The translations under genes and the position numbers were made by a program. Below are positions 21,669 to 31,953 of a stretch of DNA of 64,000 nucleotides, piece by piece. The stretch covers positions 146,298,058-146,362,057 of the forward strand of contig NC_133537.1 of NCBI RefSeq assembly GCF_048544455.1, given 5' to 3'. Numbering within the stretch: the stretch's first letter is position 1; every line of letters begins with the position of its first letter. This DNA comes from Silene latifolia. Its lineage: Eukaryota; Streptophyta; Magnoliopsida; Caryophyllales; Caryophyllaceae. Under the pieces are notes generated by a model, which had not been told where the DNA came from, made no database searches, and saw only the letters and a program-made list of their open reading frames with translations.

Positions 21669-23412
21669 GAGGCCACGTAAATTTTTCTATGTGTTTTTCA
21701 TCAAACGAAATTGAATCGTTAATTTTTTGCATAGAAAAAAAACGTGAGGCATCATTTTTTTTTGTCACGGCTGGTTTGTATTTTTTTTTACACGGCTGAT
21801 TTTTTTGTGCATTGGAAATCGTGCCTTGTGACGATCTTCTGTTTTGTTTTCGATTTGTTCTTTGCGTATTGTTGTTTTAAACGATAATTATAAGAATATG
21901 TGAAGATCATGTCAATTGTAATTTTGTTTTAATACTGATTATGTTCAATTTACAATTGGTTTTTAACAAATCGATTTTGTTTGTTTAGTTGAAGGCTCTC
22001 GGTTTTTGAGCCGCTTAATTTTTTTTTTTGGCCTTTTTCTTGCTCTCGGCAATAGCTGAAGAAAAAAAAAAATGTGTACTGTTCACGGTCAGACCGTGAA
22101 GAAAAAAAAAAAAAAAATTCAGTTTTTATTTTTTTTTTCGGCCAAATCTTGTGCACAATACGAATTTTGTGCATTCGCTTGATAGTGAAACGGTTCACTC
22201 ACGTACCATTTAGTTATTTTAAAACGATTTAAAATAACGGATTATCATGAATTAAAATTAAGTTGATGAAGCGGTTTTGTCACATAATTTTAATTGTTAA
22301 AAGGTGGTTTGGATAAATTTAACATAATTACGGAATTATGTCACGAATGAATTTGTTTTTAGTTGATGCATTTCTTTTATCGTTATTTTGAATGTTTTGA
22401 ATGCTTACATTACGTATTTATTTATTTTACAAACGGTTGTAACTTAGTGTGGCCTTAGTAGAACGTGTTACCGTAATGATGGAACACGGTCTTGGTTGTA
22501 TTTTGAGATCTCGTATCTCCATTTTGATTTTTCCCTTGTAATTACAGTTTTTATTTAGAATGTAAATAGGTTTATTTTTGTAAATTTTAATTGTAATTTT
22601 GAGAAGACCAAAGATGGAGATCGGGTGCTCACTCCCGCTGCATGGACAAAGATGGAACATCAAGACAAACTTCTCGGGTCCAACAGTGGATTCCAAAGTT
22701 GTATTATGTTCTTTTTACTAGGATAGGCCACACTAGGAATTTTTATTTACGTTTTGCATTCTTTTATTTATTTTTCGTAACGATAGATTGCATCATATTC
22801 CGCCTAAATACCAAACCACCTAATAATTGCATGAAAACTGACTCATATAAAGGTCACGCGTTAGTTTTCTATGACATTCTTATGTCACACGATTTTAAGC
22901 CATCACCTAAGTTAATTCATTCACGTAATGCTAGTTATTCGTTCACTTAAAATGAATTAAAACTGAGTTGATGGGATCTTCCTCGTATAAACCAAAATTG
23001 AGAATAGTCTTTATAGGTCAAACTCCAATGAGTCCCTTCTTCGTCGGTAGGCATAATATGACCCCTTCTACGTCGGGTAAGTTGGAACTGATTGACTTAT
23101 TTTATCTCAACACTATGGTCACTCGTACGATCCTGTGATTATGGTGGACTATAGATAGGATTTACGGAAATCTATCGACCAAGAGTTCTTACGGAAGAAC
23201 TAGCTAAACAGTTGGCTTATCAATTTACGGAAATTGAGTCTTGGGATCACTTGTATTATTCTTGAGGGAGATCAATTATGCAAGTGCAATGAGTCTACAC
23301 GATTAAAATGAATTTTTAATAGACTTAAATCACCTCGATGAGTTGCTTATTTCGTTTTTGTTTTCTTTCTTTTTCAGTGTAGATCACGAACATTTAAACT
23401 GCTAATAACGAA
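21669..23412 (+). other. Long leader of the nested Copia
   Basis: About 1.75 kb of non-coding leader. It has T- and A-rich runs (22020-22135) and a block at 22440-22750 whose layout recurs in the other Copia at 54900-55240, ending GGCCACACTAGGAATTTT here and GGTCATACTAGGATTTTA there. A pyrimidine tract followed by CAG at about 23365-23379 looks like a splice acceptor before gag. The short frames at 22427-22950 are not conserved as proteins. Confidence 0.6.
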
Positions 23413-24367
23413 ATGGCTGGTCCTACTAACGACCCAATGCCAAGTGCCACATTGGACCGTGAGTCCTGGCTTCGGATCTTCATGAATCAGATGAATCAGT
23501 CTACTCGACTGAAGAATGATGGATCAAACTTCGCGGACTGGGAGGCGGCATTACGGAATCTTGCCGCTGCCGACGGAAGCTCAAATATCTAATAGAGCCC
23601 ATCCCGCCAAACCCAGGTCCCACGGCTAGAGCTAACGAGATCGCCAAGTTTAACGATTTCTGTATGGAAGCGGGTGCGATAAAGAACGTACTCATTTTTG
23701 CAATGGAACCCAATTTTCAAAAACGCTTCATAGCCCAAGGTGCAAACAAGATTTTCACCACGCTCACTAAGGAATTCTCGAAAGCACCGAGAATCGTGAC
23801 CTATGAGCATACCACTCGCTTCTTTGATGCGAGACTCCAGAAGGGCCAACCGGTTAGCCCACACGTTCTCAGCATGATTGAGAATGTCGAGAGACTGGAG
23901 GCGCTTGATTGTAAAATCAGCGAGAACATTGTGATTGACCGCATGCTTCATTCACTCCACGATGGTTTTGCGCTCTTTAGAGCGAATTACTATATGAATG
24001 ATTTGAAGAAAAGTCCCCATGAACTGCACTCCCTTCTCGTACAGACCGAGAAGGACATGAAGTTCAGTGGGAGCTTGAAACAGGATGTTCTCGTTGTGTC
24101 AAACAAGGGCAAGGGTAAGGGCAAAGCTCAGGCAGACCTAGCAGTAGGCAAACCGAAGTTCAAGAAGTCAGGGTCAGGTAAGAGTGGGCCTGGTGAGGCA
24201 AGTAACTCATCAGGCGCGACAAAGAGCAAGACCGAAAACATGGAATGCCATCATTGCCACAAGACTGGGCATTGGAGGCGTACATGTCCTGTCTACCATG
24301 AGGACATAAAAGCGAGTCTGTTAAACCCTTTGTTGGTATGTTTTCTTCCTCTTCTACTTTTATTCAT
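23413..24367 (+). pseudogene. Nested Copia gag
   Basis: ATG at 23413 opens MAGPTNDPMPSATLD and continues to LRNLAAADG, where a one-base shift near 23575 moves the frame. The main part (23590-24330) then reads IEPIPPNPGPTARANEIAKF, the UBN2-type gag core (QGANKIFTTLTKEFSKAPR, MIENVERLEALDCKISENI), a basic Lys/Gly linker, and an intact zinc knuckle CHHCHKTGHWRRTC at 24246-24287. This is the nucleic-acid-binding coat protein of the element. A further frame change follows at about 24320-24360 before the protease. It is non-functional as written. Confidence 0.88.
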
Positions 24368-24693
24368 ATGATTGAGATTAACCACGCAAGTTACGGAACT
24401 TGGGTACTAGATACTGGTTGTGGTTCTCATCTCTGTAATCATGTGCGGGGGCTCGAAACATCGAACCCCTCGTAAAGGGTGAGGTGGACCTGCGTATCGG
24501 GAATGGAGCACGAGTGGCTGCCGTCTCGAGGGGAACATACGTGATCCAGCTTCCTAGCGGATTTGAGTTATTTTTATATAACTGCTATTATGTACCCAGT
24601 CTTTGAAAAACATTATTTCGGTTTTACGCACTTGACAAACTTGGTTTTTCATTTGTAATAGAGAATAATACTTGCATTTTCTCATTACACGAT
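24368..24693 (+). pseudogene. Nested Copia protease
   Basis: The short frame from 24368 reads INHASYGTWVLDTGCGSHLC, with the aspartic protease signature DTG at about 24410-24420. It soon breaks: the sequence following VRGLE goes out of frame near 24460, and the end of the domain is only recognisable in pieces (VDLRIGNGARVAAVSRGTY at 24483-24540). Confidence 0.8.
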
Positions 24694-25560
24694 ATGATTT
24701 ATGGCAAGGCAGTCTCCATGAACGGAATTTATGTTTTAGATCAGACCACCGAAATATTACACGTAATGAATAAAAGGTTAAAGGTTGGTGATAAAGATCA
24801 AACGTATCTATGGCACTGCCGTATGGGACACATTAATGAGAAACGCGTAAAACAACTCATAAAGAATGGAGCTATCTCGGCCTTTGATTTTCAATCATTT
24901 GGCACGTGTGAATCATGTCTCATCGGTAAGATGACTCGTATTTCCTTCAAAGGTGTTGGAATGCGCGCTGCTGACCTATTAGGACTCATACATACGGATG
25001 TGTGTGGACCTATGTCAATCACCGCACGAGAAGGCTATAGGTATTTCATCACTTTCACGGACGATTTAAGTAGATATGGCTATGTCTACTTAATGAAGCA
25101 TAAAAGTGAATCCTTTGAGAAATTCAAAGAATACCAGAATAGGGTACAAAACCTCTTTGGGTAGAAAGATTAAAACACTACGTTCGGATCGTGGTGGCGA
25201 GTATCTTTCTCACGAGTTTGATCAACACCTTAAAATCGTGGGATTGCCTTTACGTTAACTCCACCGGAACACCTCGGTTAAATGGTGTGTCCGAACGGAG
25301 AAATCGAACTCTACTTGATATGGTTCGATCCATGATGAGTCACACCGTGTTGCATGACTCATTGTGGGGTTATGCTCTTCATCACCGCTGCTCTAATACT
25401 TAACCGAAGTCCGTCTAAAGCTGTTGACAAGACTCCATATGAACTATGGAAGGGAACGGTCCCTAACTTGTCCTTTATACGGGTTTGGGGCTGCGAGGCT
25501 TATGTCAAGTGGAGACACGAGGATAAGCTCGGCCCGCGATCAGTCAAGACATACTTTATA
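24694..25560 (+). pseudogene. Nested Copia integrase
   Basis: The GAG-pre-integrase zinc finger (LWHCRMGHINEKRV ... CESCLIGK) is intact at 24808-24935. The catalytic core follows: HTDVCGPM, FTDDLSRYGYVYL, then after a frame break at 25162 the second Asp (LRSDRGGEYLSHEF), and after another break the Glu region (NGVSERRNRTLLDMVRSMMSH). Frame changes occur near 25165, 25255 and 25400. The end of integrase (WKGTVPNLSFIRVWGCEAYV) is in frame with the RT-side ORF. The order protease-integrase-RT-RNase H defines Copia. Confidence 0.9.
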
Positions 25561-26930
25561 GGTTATCCTAAAGGAAAACTTGGTCATTACTTCTATTCGC
25601 CAACCGAACAACGTGTTTTTATTGCGGCTAGTGCGACATTCTTAGAGAAGGAATTTCTCGAGAATGCAAAGAGTGATAGAACCTTCGACCTGTCGGAGAT
25701 TCCAGAACCAAATACCGAGCAACCATTGGAGGAACCAGTTCCGTCAATCCCGGCTGCGGTTAATATTCCTGAGGAACCTAGGAGGTCGGGAAGAGTCTCT
25801 ATTCCTCCGGACAGATACATTGGTATGGTCGAGGAACATGACATAGATGACATTCTATTCTTAACGAGTAGTGAACCCGCAACCTATAAAGGTGCCATGA
25901 CTAGTTCTGACTCTAAGCTATGGCTTGAGGCCATGCAATTCGAGATGGACTCCATGTATGAGAACAACGTATGGGATCTTGTTGACTTACCTGCTAAGGT
26001 TCGTCCCCTTCAATGCAAATGGCTTTACAAGATAAAGCATTCTGTGGAAGGTCAACAAGATATCTACAAAGCACGACTAGTTGCTAAAGGTTTCACCCAA
26101 GTGCCAGGTTTGCACTACGATGAAATTTTGCACCCGTAGTCATGCTGCGTTCCATTCGGATTATCTTAGCGATTGCCGCTTTTCATGACTATGAAATTTG
26201 GCAGATGGATGTGAAACCCGCCTTCTTAAACGGCTTTTTGGAGGAAGAGTTGTACATGGTACAACTCGAAGGTTTCATCGATCCTGAACATCCTAAGAAA
26301 GTATGCAAGCTTAAGCATTCCATTTATGAACTTAAGCAAGCATCTCGGAGTTGGAATCATCGCTTCGACCAAGTGATTAAAGAAAATGGATTTACTCGAT
26401 CGGTCGAGGAACCATGTCTTTATATCAAGTCGAGTGGGAGCAAGATTGTCTTCCTAATATTGTATGTCGATGACATACTCCTGATTGGGAATGACATACC
26501 TCTCTTAACTTCGGTGAAAGAATGGTTGAAAAACCATTTCCAGATGAAAGATCTGGGTGAGGCACAAAGAATTCTGGGCATCCGTATCTATCGAGATAGA
26601 TCACGTCGGATGTTATCTCTCAATCAGGAGTCTTACATAGACAAAATCCTAGAGAGATTCAGCATGACTAACTCCAAGAAGGGGTTTCTTCCTATGGCTC
26701 CAGGGGTGCATTTGAGCAAGTCTCAGGCACCAGAGACACCGGAAGAGAAAGAGCGCATGACACGGATTCCTTATGCCTCGGCTATAGGATCAATCATGTA
26801 TGCCATGATATGCACACGTCCGGACGTGGCATATGCATTGAGTATGACAAGTCGATTCCAGCAGCATCCAGGTGAATCACATTGGATGGCTGTCAAGAAC
26901 ATTCTTAAGTACCTACGGAGGCGAACAAAA
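25561..26930 (+). pseudogene. Nested Copia reverse transcriptase
   Basis: After the spacer (IPEPNTEQPLEEPVPSIPA, REPRRSGR-type block) the RT begins at about 25900 with WLEAMQFEMDSMYENNVWDLV, then CKWLYKIK, RLVAKGFTQ, a frame break near 26138, WQMDVKPAFLNG, the catalytic YVDDILLIGND at 26464-26496 and ICTRPDVAYALSMTSR. The YVDD aspartates are intact. The frame break falls just before SIRIILAIAAFHDYEIW. The frame ends in the RNase H deletion near 26925. Confidence 0.92.
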
Positions 26931-27423
26931 GCTATGCGCAACCGGTTACGCAGATGCTAGCTTCCAAACGGATCGAGATGACTCAAAATCTCAGTCTGGA
27001 TTCGTTTTTACTCTTAATGGCGCTGCATGATCAGTGGAAGAGTTCCAAACAAAGTGTTACAAAGCAGATTTTACGACCGAGTCCGAGTACTATGCCGCGT
27101 CTGAAGCTACAAAGGAAGCGATATGGATGCGTCAATTCTTACATGGACTATCTGTAGTGCCTAGTTCGAATGACCCGATCACCATCTATTGCGACAATAG
27201 AGGTGCCATCTTCCAAGCTAAGGAGCCTAAGTCTAGCAACAAGTCTAGACACGTACAACGGAAAGCTCATCTAATCCGAGATTACGTGGAGCAAAAGGAA
27301 GTAGTGATAGAAAAGATTGCTACAGATGATAACATAGCAGATCCTCTCACTAAACCATTACGACAAGACAAGCATGAAGGGCACGTTAATTCCATGGGAA
27401 TTAAACGTGTTCCTAAGTTGTAG
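26931..27423 (+). pseudogene. Nested Copia RNase H with internal deletion
   Basis: Compared with the fragment at 3884-3932, about 28 bp net have been lost at 26927-26935, removing the segment before CAIGYADASF and shifting the frame. More small changes near 27028-27075 scramble the SWKSSKQS block. From 27075 the frame is good: TTESEYYAASEATKEAIWMRQF, YCDNRGAIFQAKEPK, ADPLTKPL, stop at 27421-27423. This copy could not supply RNase H itself. Confidence 0.88.
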
Positions 27424-28280
27424 TACTCTTTTATGGATTAGATTCATTCTCTTTTGTACTCTATACGACATCATCGTTTTGATATTTATATATTTTGTTT
27501 TTCATGTGGATTTGTACGACAATTTTGAACACCACAAAGTGAACTGAACAAACATTATATTTTTGGTCCTTAATTGCCCACGTGAGCTGATAACTCAAGG
27601 TAATTATTTTGTGACGTTGGTTGATGGTGGGTTCAACGAGCCATAAGTCAAAAGGTTGACTGACCAATCACAGAGGCGATTTATACGGATATTTCGTAGG
27701 ACACAATTGTGACATCGACGTGGAGTCCTAAATGTTTTATAACATTCAGTGCCCGGTCGTGGATAGGACCTCCATGGTGATCCTAAGAGTCGATTCTTTT
27801 GACTATCGACTGTCTCTTGAGACTAAGGCAGATTTTGGGTGACTTTGGTTTCTTTCTCACGGTCATCCGTAACAGGGGGCCAAGTAGATTTTTTCTGGGT
27901 CATTTCATGCTGTGCTTAGATCGGAAGGAGTCGAGTTGAAGGAAATATTAAGCCTTTATCAGGTACTCGATATTTCTCAGGGCCACTCGAGGAGCTGTAA
28001 CTAAAATGCATGGCCATGCTCGAATACGAATTCGTTTTATCAATTAAGTTACTCTCTAGTCGGGGAAACCACTCTTGATACAGATCGATTGTAAAATACG
28101 ACCTTTGCGGATCCGGATCTGCAAATTGTTTTACATTGAGTGGGAGAAATTTTAAATGAATATGAGAATCGGTTATCGCACATACACTTGTACGGACAAG
28201 TGGGAGTTTGTTGGAGCTGTGTCCTCCAGTTAGTGCGGATAACGTCATTGCACATACACTTGTACGGACAAGTGGGAGCT
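27424..28280 (+). other. Nested Copia 3' untranslated region with two polypurine tracts
   Basis: Conserved with 4410-5200 over most of its length. Near the end the block GCACATACACTTGTACGGAC plus polypurine tract plus LTR-like start is present twice, at 28179-28218 and 28250-28290, 71 bp apart. The first copy is followed by only about 40 bp resembling an LTR start (TGTTGGAGCTGTGTCC); the second precedes the true 3' LTR. Confidence 0.8.
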
Positions 28281-29273
28281 TGTTGGGGCTGGTGTCCTTT
28301 ACAGTTAGTGCAAGGACTTATAAATCTCTAAAAGGATCAAAGGGTATACTTTTGTATTATTATCAGTTGGTCCACGTTTATCAATAACGGTTGGCTTGCT
28401 AGATAAGTTTGACGTTATTGTCATACGGATGATGGCAAAGTGATCAACTGGTCCCTAAAAGTCACACCTATAGGATACGTTTGAGAGATGTGACGGTATA
28501 AAAATACAGTCATGTTGATGCCAATTTTGACTAACCAGTTAGTCGGAGTTATTGACTAATAATTAGTCAAACGCGATGTTGAGATAATTATTTAATACGG
28601 ATTAAATAAAAATGGCTAAGACGAATTAAGCGGTTAATTCGTAAATTAAATATAAGCGATTATATTTGATTAATGTATATTGAATAAATTAATTATACAA
28701 TATTGTCTTTGTCGGACATGTATTAATACTTCAACTGATCCGTGTTATTAGTTGATGTTTTAATAACCGATAACCGATGACGATTTATAATAAGAGCGTG
28801 TCATATACATTTAGCATTTTACGAACCGGACCACGAGTTAAAATTAAGAGGAAGTGGAAGCCCACTTCCCCATGGAAGCTCACGGTTGGACGAACCAAGA
28901 GAACAAAAGGAGAGCCTTCTCTCCTTTTGTGACCTAATTCATTTTGCAATAAAAATTAGGGTTTTGAGAAACATTTTCTCTCAAAACTTTAGATCTCACA
29001 TCTAAAGAAACTCACAACAAATTCTCTCAATATTGCAAGGCAATTAGAGAATACATTTCTAGCACAAGGGCATAGTCTCAGACGATCTTGGGTGCAACAA
29101 TTAGGAGGAGATCTACTTAGATCTCTATCATTGCCGAATTGCACTAGGACCGAAGGTTAATTCTTGTGCTTTATCGTTTTTCTCTTGTAATTTTTGTTTA
29201 TGACAATAATCACATATAAAATTTGCGTTATAGTCCTTATATTTTAAGGGTATTATACGGATATTACCCCTCA
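28281..29273 (+). repeat. Nested Copia 3' LTR (993 bp)
   Basis: Starts TGTTGGGGCTGG right after the second polypurine tract, ends TTACCCCTCA, and is about 99% identical to the 5' LTR. It is followed by the TAATG target duplication. Confidence 0.95.
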
Positions 29274-29278
29274 TAATG
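29274..29278. repeat. Target site duplication, right (TAATG)
   Basis: Matches 20662-20666. Confidence 0.95.
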
Positions 29279-29341
29279 ATCTTTCACAATTTGATAGATA
29301 TGGAAATAACGATCTTTCATGATGCGTAATAAAGTTCATAC

Positions 29342-31031
29342 CTCCAACAGCAGTCCCGGACCGACAGTAGTAGGAGAAGTCCCTTTCTCTATCAGCTCAG
29401 GACGAACCATGGCCCTCATGTAGCGAGTGAGGACCGCAAAGCCAGGAGTAACCCAGTCCCAACGACCTAGGTCACTCAAGTCAGAAAGGAGCGGAAGAAG
29501 CTTTATCGACAGTCTCTCCACCTTGTCTCCGAGGTAAAGCGAAGACAAGAACCACCAGAGCCACAAACGAGCCCTCTACTCCGCAATACAAGCAGTGGGA
29601 GCCACCTTCCTCCCATCCATCATCACTGTAGCCGGGGTCCTACCCGCAAAGTAGTCCCTGACGTAAGTACTCGGCACCAACCCAGGAACAGTAGCAGCAC
29701 CCGCTGCCAGGTTCCAGCCGATCAATATCCTCGCCTCGGTCAAGTCCACTCTCATGGCCGTCGGCGGCCACACCACAGCCTCCTCTCCACACGGCAGACC
29801 AGAAATCATGCCATAGTCCTCTAGAGTGACCCCGACCTCCCCAAAACGTATGTGAAAGGTCGAGGTCGTGTCCTAGTACCGATCGAGGAAAGCTTGAATC
29901 AGGCAAAGGTTAGCCCTAATCTTCCTCTCCTTGATCGCCCTCCACGCTCCCACCAAAACTCTAAAGGCTCCCAACTTGATGATGGCCTTCTCCTCCTCCG
30001 TCAGTCTCTCATAAGCCTCCATCATCGTCGTATAGCTAGAGAAGTACCTCATGTTCCTGGCCTCCTGTATCAATTCGACACAACGCCATCTTTAACACAA
30101 AGCAGAACAGAAATGAAGCAATAAATGAATAAGGAAAGGTAATAAGGAATGACAAGTTTGAGACTTACCAAACCCCCCGCCGTCCTGTAAGACAGGTGGC
30201 TCTCCGCTGCCCAAATGAGATGTCTAATATCCCATTTCTCAGCCCACTCAGGTGCCTCTGCTAGCTGGCGACCACCACGTCCTACGTTGGCCCGTCTCTG
30301 GACCTCCTCAACCTCCTCCTCAACAACCTCCTCGACCACCTCCTCCAGAGTGAGAGAAGGGTTAATGTCGAATTCTACGTCCATGGGAGCCCTCCTTGAC
30401 ATAGAAGCAACGTCACCTGCAAAATTAAATTAAATTAGGCCGCATCAAATGACGACAAGCCTCGGTGAGGGTTGTTTCAAGTCTTTTAAGCCCCAAAAAC
30501 GGCCTTTTTCCGCCATCTTTGGCAATTTCATTGGATACACGACCACTCATGTGATAAATTAGGTCAAGTCAAGTCTAAGTTCAAGCCTAGTCACGGGTTT
30601 GAGTCGAAATTTCGGCAGCATTTCGCTATAATAGCAATTATCCCCTAGAAAAGTGTCCTGAAAAAGCTGTCACAAATCAAAAATCCGAAATAGTAGGAAG
30701 TTTACCCATTACACAAGGGTTCCAAAAACCAAATTTCATCAAAAATGGACAATCCTAAGGCCATATTCGAAGCAATTTCCGAAACAGCTGAGAAACTGTC
30801 TCAATTTCGCTCAAATGCTTAATACTTGAAGAAAATTCAAAAAGAAGACATGGTTATGTTCCTAACATTTCTAATTATCCATTTCTAATGTCAATTTTAC
30901 AAGCCAAATCTGTTTGGGGGAAAAGCCCTAAATTTTCGACATTTTGGGTCGAAAAACCCTAATTTTTTCGATCAAAATAAAGCAAATACAAGAATTAAAG
31001 CAAGGATAAGACACATACCTCTATTGGTCAT
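29342..31031 (-). pseudogene. Antisense gene 2 of the Tat element, 5' exons (PMD-like N-terminal half)
   Basis: Exon 1 is the ATG at 31031 with MTNRG, donor GTATGTGT. Intron 1 is about 600 bp, acceptor TTTTGCAG before 30417. Exon 2 reads DVASMSRRAPMDVEFD, an acidic Glu/Val run, then WAEKWDIRHLIWAAESHL, ending at 30169 with donor GTAAGT. Exon 3 (about 30085 to 29342) is one frame: MEAYERLTEEEKAIIKLGAF, RY-stop-DTTSTFHIRFGEVGVTLEDYGMISGLP, WWFLSSLYLGDKVERLS, donor GTATG. The D-T-x-T-x-T-F-H-x-x-x-G-E-x-x-x-T-L-E-D block is the hallmark of the plant mobile domain, known from MAIN/MAIL proteins and from transposons. Two stops (near 29873 and 29576) break exon 3. The same exon 1, intron 1 and exon 2 start recur at 60185-60926. 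Role unknown. Confidence 0.78.
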
Positions 31032-31953
31032 AATTAATGGCAAGATTTGATAAAATTTTGATGGATAATGGTTGGAATTTGAGAGAGTTTTAATAAGATT
31101 TGTGTTTTGTTATTATGAATGAAACACGGTTTTTGTCGAGTTTTACTCGACGAGCTTGGGAAAGGATGCAGCACCTGCTGCGCCTCTTCCCCAGCTCCTC
31201 TCCAGCTCAATTTTCAAAAGTTCATTACAAGTTAGTTGTTTGTGGGCCCATCTTTGGTGCGCCTCTTCTCCAACACCATATATCATATATTTGGTCTATT
31301 GGGCACTTATTTTTTGTCCGGACCCATACTTTGTCAAGCAGACTGTGAACCGTCACAGTGTTTTATCTTCAAGCTGACTGTGAAACGTCGCAGTATTTAA
31401 TCAGCCCGCGGTTATATCTTCAAGCAGACTGCGAACCGTCGCAGTATTTTATCAGAACTTCGCTTGTAGCAACGAGCGGATTTCACCTTTATCAAAAACA
31501 TTTACCCAACGAGAGTTTATGATGACCGATTGCACTTCTCGAGAGATAGAGTTTGTTTGGAAGCAGACACGAGCAGATTCCCAGAAATGATTCAATCCAG
31601 ATGAAATCATCAATAGATTCCCCGACGAGAGATCGTTTGAGACCGACGTAAGCAGATTTCCCCCAGCAGTTCCTATCGACGCGCTGCTGTCCTCAATATT
31701 ATTCATTCCTAGCAAGAAGTCTCAGGTATGATTTCTTCTTATGGCAGGCGAGCCTCGTTACGTAGTCTAATGGACTTTAAACGACCCTTCCCGATAGTCG
31801 ACAGACTCTAAAATGTTCCCGATGACAGGTCCTTGGCTCAGACCCCCTTGAGCCGCCTCGCGTCGCCATAGTCGTCAGGTTGTAATCTTCGATTGACCTG
31901 ATGGCTATACTTTGACTTTTGCCTTGTCCAAGCCTCAGTAAAAGTGGGGGCTC
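31032..31953. other. Tat 3' internal region: upstream region of the PMD-like gene, then polypurine tract
   Basis: A single palindrome (GGAAAGGATGCAGCACCTGC and continuing) lies at 31158-31194, about 130 bp upstream of the minus-strand ATG at 31031. Between 31330 and 31450 a short block around GACTGYGAACCGTCRCAGTA occurs three times in degenerate form. From 31716 the region matches 711-950. The polypurine tract AAAGTGGGGGCTC is at 31941-31953. No gene is supported on +. Confidence 0.7.

Noticed and set aside
23501..23951. Minus-strand frames of 70 and 120 codons
   Set aside because: Shadows of the Copia gag frame on the opposite strand.
29336..30433. Host gene similar to MAIN/MAIL
   Set aside because: PMD genes can be host genes, but the location between integrase and 3' LTR and the second copy at the same place in another Tat element make it cargo of the retrotransposon.
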